A stretch of 23,677 nt of DNA from Frankiales bacterium (GTDB lineage: Bacteria > Actinomycetota > Actinomycetes > Mycobacteriales > SCTD01). Below the pieces are notes generated by a model. It was not told where the DNA came from. It saw only the letters and a list, made by a program, of their open reading frames with translations, and did not search any database. Numbering within the stretch: position 1 is the stretch's first letter; every line of letters starts with the position of its first letter. Position numbers and translations under genes: made by a program. The stretch covers positions 1-23,677 of the forward strand of contig JAODNQ010000262.1 of the NCBI GenBank assembly GCA_025464695.1. Reading direction: 5' to 3'. Shown piece after piece: positions 21,632-23,677 of the stretch.

Positions 21632-21762
21632 GCGGTCCCTTCACGTGCGTCGTGCGCGCGAGCGGGCTCGAGGATCGGGTCGGGGCCCTCGGGGTGTCCG
21701 ATTCATCCTGCTCCGGGCAGGTGCCAGGTGCGTGTCCGTCGTGTTTCGGGCGGCCTCGGAGC
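21632..21762. other. 131-base gap between copCD and the HemD-like regulator
   Basis: The gap lies upstream of the regulator gene. It contains a small hairpin CCTGC-TCCGG-GCAGG (21707-21721) and the regulator's ribosome site. I see no consensus promoter and no clear terminator for the CopC-CopD gene that ends at 21763. It is the likely place for a regulatory site of the regulator-globin pair. Confidence 0.3.
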
Positions 21763-23529
21763 TCACGCCCTCACCGTGACCCGCGTGCGCGCGCTCACCT
21801 GGTCGACCCGCGAGGTGCGCACGGTGGCGGTCAGCTCCCAGACGCCTGCGGTGGGCAGCGAGACGGCGCCGGCGAAGTGGCCCGGGCCGGCAGCGGTCAG
21901 CGGGACCTGCAGCCCGCGCAGGTCCTGAGCGGGCAGCGCGAGCGAGACACCCGCCTCCGCCACGGGCAGCACGCGACCCTCGAGGTCGACGACGGTGAGG
22001 TGCACGGCCACCTGCCCGGTGCGGGGCGGGAGGACCTCGACGGCGAGGAAGCCCTTGCCGAGGGGTCCGCCGTCGAACGGGAGCAGCACCGGCCCCGGGG
22101 GCCGCGGGAGCGCCGGCGCGACATCGGCGAGGGGCCGGGACGGGGAGGGGACGTCGGCCTGCGCGGCCGCCAGCCGGGCCGGCTCGAGGCCGACGAGCAC
22201 GGACGACAGCCCGAGGACGACGACGGCGGCACCGGCCTCGACCAGGACCAGCCGTCGTACCCGGCCGCGGCCGGGCGCGCGCTCCGGGCGCCGCCCACCG
22301 GCGACGACGGCCGGACGGCGCGACCAGGAGCGCGCGAGGGCGCCGAGCAGGACCAGCCCGACGACCGTCGCCACCTTGAGCAGCAGGACCCGGCCGTAAC
22401 CGGTGTCGAGCGCCGGCAGGCTGCGCACCTGCCGCCAGCTCTGGTAGCCCCCAGAGGCGACCAGCACGACGACCGAGACGACGGCCACCGGCGAGAAGGC
22501 GGCCACGGCAGCCGGCACTCCCGGCTCGTGCTCGTGGCGCCAGAGCATCACGAGCAGCCCCGCCAGGCCACCGGTCCAGACCGCCATCGCGACCAGGTGC
22601 GCGGCGTCCGCCGGCAGGGCGAGGGCGACGTCGGCGCCGACGCCCCCGTGCCCGGTCGCGCTCCAGGTCACGGCCAGTGCGGTCGCGAGGGCCAGGACGA
22701 CCACGGCGTTCACCCGGGACGCGCGGCCCGGACGCAGCAGCACACGGAGCAGCGGCAGCGCGAGCGCCAGCAGGCCGAGGCGCACCAGCAGGCCGACGCC
22801 CACCCGCGTGTGCAGCGTGGCGGTGAGCAGCGCCGCGTCGCGCACCCCGGCGAGCGGGACGCCGGCGACGTGCGGCCCGTCGAGCAGGAGCGTTGCGGTG
22901 GTCGACCCCGCCGTGAGCGCCCAGCCCCAGAGCGCGAGCCGGCGCAGCCCGCGGCTGCCGCGGCCCCCGGGCCAGCAGAGGGCGACGAAGGCCGCCGGTC
23001 CCACGAGCAGGGAGAAGCCGAGGAACCCGGTCCAGCGGCTCGCCGTGTGCAGCACGTCGACGGCCCGGGAGTGGTCCGGGTCGGCGGTCGGTGCCGGAGG
23101 GGCGACGCCGGTGCCGTCTGCCGTGGCCTCCGCGACGTCGCCGACCCGGAACCCGTAGGCGCCGTCGACCGGGTGCCCGTCGGCCGACACGACGCGCCAG
23201 GCGACCGTGTAGCCGCCGTCCGGCAGCTCGGCCGGGACGCTCGCCTCGAGCGTCGTCGCGTCGTGCTCCGGGTGGACCAGGGCGCCCGTCCGCACCTGGC
23301 CCCCGGGGCCGAGCAGCCGCACGGTGCTCAGCCGCTCCTGCACCTTCTCCGAGAACGACAGCCGTACGTCGGCCGGGCTCGTGGACCCGAACACCTGGCC
23401 GTCGTTGGGCGCTGTCCAGACCAGCTCGCTGTGCGCCGCGGCCGGACCGGCGCCGAGCAGCAGGACGACGAAGGCGACCAGCGCCGTGCAGGCGGCGCGG
23501 ACGCCGCGCCGCCTGCCCGGGCCGGTCAC
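21763..23529 (-). CDS. CopC-CopD fusion, copper resistance/uptake membrane protein
   Basis: A 588-residue fusion similar to YcnJ. A signal peptide (hydrophobic ALVAFVVLLLGAGPAAA) is followed directly by HSELVWTAPNDG, so the mature protein starts at H33, the first ligand of the CopC copper site; SADGHPVDGAYGF supplies the second histidine. The CopD part has about eight membrane helices, with HTASRWTGFLGFSLLVG, ADAAHLVAMAVWTGGLAGLL (trimmed) and GGYQSWRQVRSLPALDTGYGR as family segments. About 120 extracytoplasmic residues at the end form a beta-rich domain. The protein binds copper outside and probably moves it across the membrane. GTG at 23529 overlaps the stop of the upstream gene by GTGA. 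No copper-responsive operator is seen inside the window. Confidence 0.92.
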   Translation of the reverse strand: MTGPGRRRGVRAACTALVAFVVLLLGAGPAAAHSELVWTAPNDGQVFGSTSPADVRLSFSEKVQERLSTVRLLGPGGQVRTGALVHPEHDATTLEASVPAELPDGGYTVAWRVVSADGHPVDGAYGFRVGDVAEATADGTGVAPPAPTADPDHSRAVDVLHTASRWTGFLGFSLLVGPAAFVALCWPGGRGSRGLRRLALWGWALTAGSTTATLLLDGPHVAGVPLAGVRDAALLTATLHTRVGVGLLVRLGLLALALPLLRVLLRPGRASRVNAVVVLALATALAVTWSATGHGGVGADVALALPADAAHLVAMAVWTGGLAGLLVMLWRHEHEPGVPAAVAAFSPVAVVSVVVLVASGGYQSWRQVRSLPALDTGYGRVLLLKVATVVGLVLLGALARSWSRRPAVVAGGRRPERAPGRGRVRRLVLVEAGAAVVVLGLSSVLVGLEPARLAAAQADVPSPSRPLADVAPALPRPPGPVLLPFDGGPLGKGFLAVEVLPPRTGQVAVHLTVVDLEGRVLPVAEAGVSLALPAQDLRGLQVPLTAAGPGHFAGAVSLPTAGVWELTATVRTSRVDQVSARTRVTVRA

Positions 23530-23677
23530 GCTACCGGCCTGTCCGCTGCGCCCACGAGCGCGGCGACGCGCTCGTCGGGGAGGTCGCTCCCCCGGCCGAC
23601 CCCCTCCTCCCGGCGACGGCGCACGGCCAGGGCCAGCGCCGCCAGGCCGGCCGCGAGGCCGCCCGCACCGAGGGCCC
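23526..23677 (-). CDS. C-terminal end of a membrane-anchored protein upstream of copCD (truncated)
   Basis: Forty-nine residues are visible: a hydrophobic helix (ALGAGGLAAGLAALALAV), an RRRR stop-transfer motif and a hydrophilic tail ending RPVA. TGA at 23526-23528 overlaps the copCD start, so the two are cotranslated. In actinobacteria the gene before a ycnJ-like gene is often ycnI (DUF1775), whose product ends in such a helix. That identity is plausible by position, but cannot be shown from the part present. The 5' end lies beyond the window. Confidence 0.6.
   Translation of the reverse strand, partial: ALGAGGLAAGLAALALAVRRRREEGVGRGSDLPDERVAALVGAADRPVA

Noticed and set aside
21707..21721. 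Terminator hairpin CCTGC-TCCGG-GCAGG after the regulator promoter region
   Set aside because: It lies 42 bases upstream of the copCD end as read along the plus strand, beyond the copCD stop on the minus strand, with only five pairs and no U-tract; too weak to call a terminator.
1..23677. CRISPR array, tRNA, rRNA, insertion sequence or prophage
   Set aside because: No spaced direct repeats, no cloverleaf or rRNA sequences, and no transposase or phage proteins were found on either strand; composition is even throughout.

Overview
This is a very GC-rich, densely packed window with strong G/C preference at third codon positions, many GTG starts and almost no spare DNA. The gene content (DUF5703-type protein, HemD-winged-helix regulator, truncated hemoglobin, CopC-CopD fusion, LPxTG-anchored exoenzyme, apparently leaderless genes) points to a Gram-positive actinobacterium. 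I cannot name the genus. I see no rRNA, tRNA, CRISPR array, insertion sequence or phage gene, and composition looks uniform, so this reads as chromosome rather than an acquired island.

Left part (1-5347): the end of a probable membrane protein; rfbA (dTDP-glucose synthesis); a DUF5703-type small protein converging on an M20 metallopeptidase; a PsiE-like membrane protein followed by a protein of unknown function; and a minus-strand PLP enzyme closely resembling eukaryotic sphingosine-1-phosphate lyase.

Middle (5384-9355): a sulfur-scavenging operon, in order a 32-residue cysteine-containing leader peptide, a TauD-like dioxygenase, a lipoprotein binding protein, an ATPase and a permease. The leader appears to be translated from a leaderless transcript. 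It is followed by an 87-nt stretch without a single A, as expected for a cysteine-responsive control region. Facing it on the minus strand (9339-13686) are a neutral ceramidase with an LPATG cell-wall sorting signal and a membrane GGDEF-EAL protein interrupted in frame by one TAA just after its EAL motif. Ceramidase and S1P-lyase homologue together suggest use of sphingolipids from the surroundings.

Right-centre (13812-20093): a small Cys/His-rich protein, then a four-gene operon: fatty acyl-CoA reductase fused to a HAD-IB phosphatase, zinc alcohol dehydrogenase, LarA-family (nickel-pincer lactate racemase) homologue, and PlsC acyltransferase. The last three genes are tightly coupled. This looks like an uncharacterised lipid pathway and is the best candidate here for a new system.

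Right end (20049-23677, minus strand): a CopC-CopD copper protein translationally coupled to an upstream membrane protein cut by the window edge, then a HemD-like winged-helix regulator (NnaR type) coupled to a group I truncated hemoglobin, suggesting a nitrate/nitric-oxide module.

Recurring local architecture: TANNNT boxes 6-7 nt before starts that lack a Shine-Dalgarno sequence, GTGA stop/start overlaps, and convergent stop codons lying inside inverted repeats.
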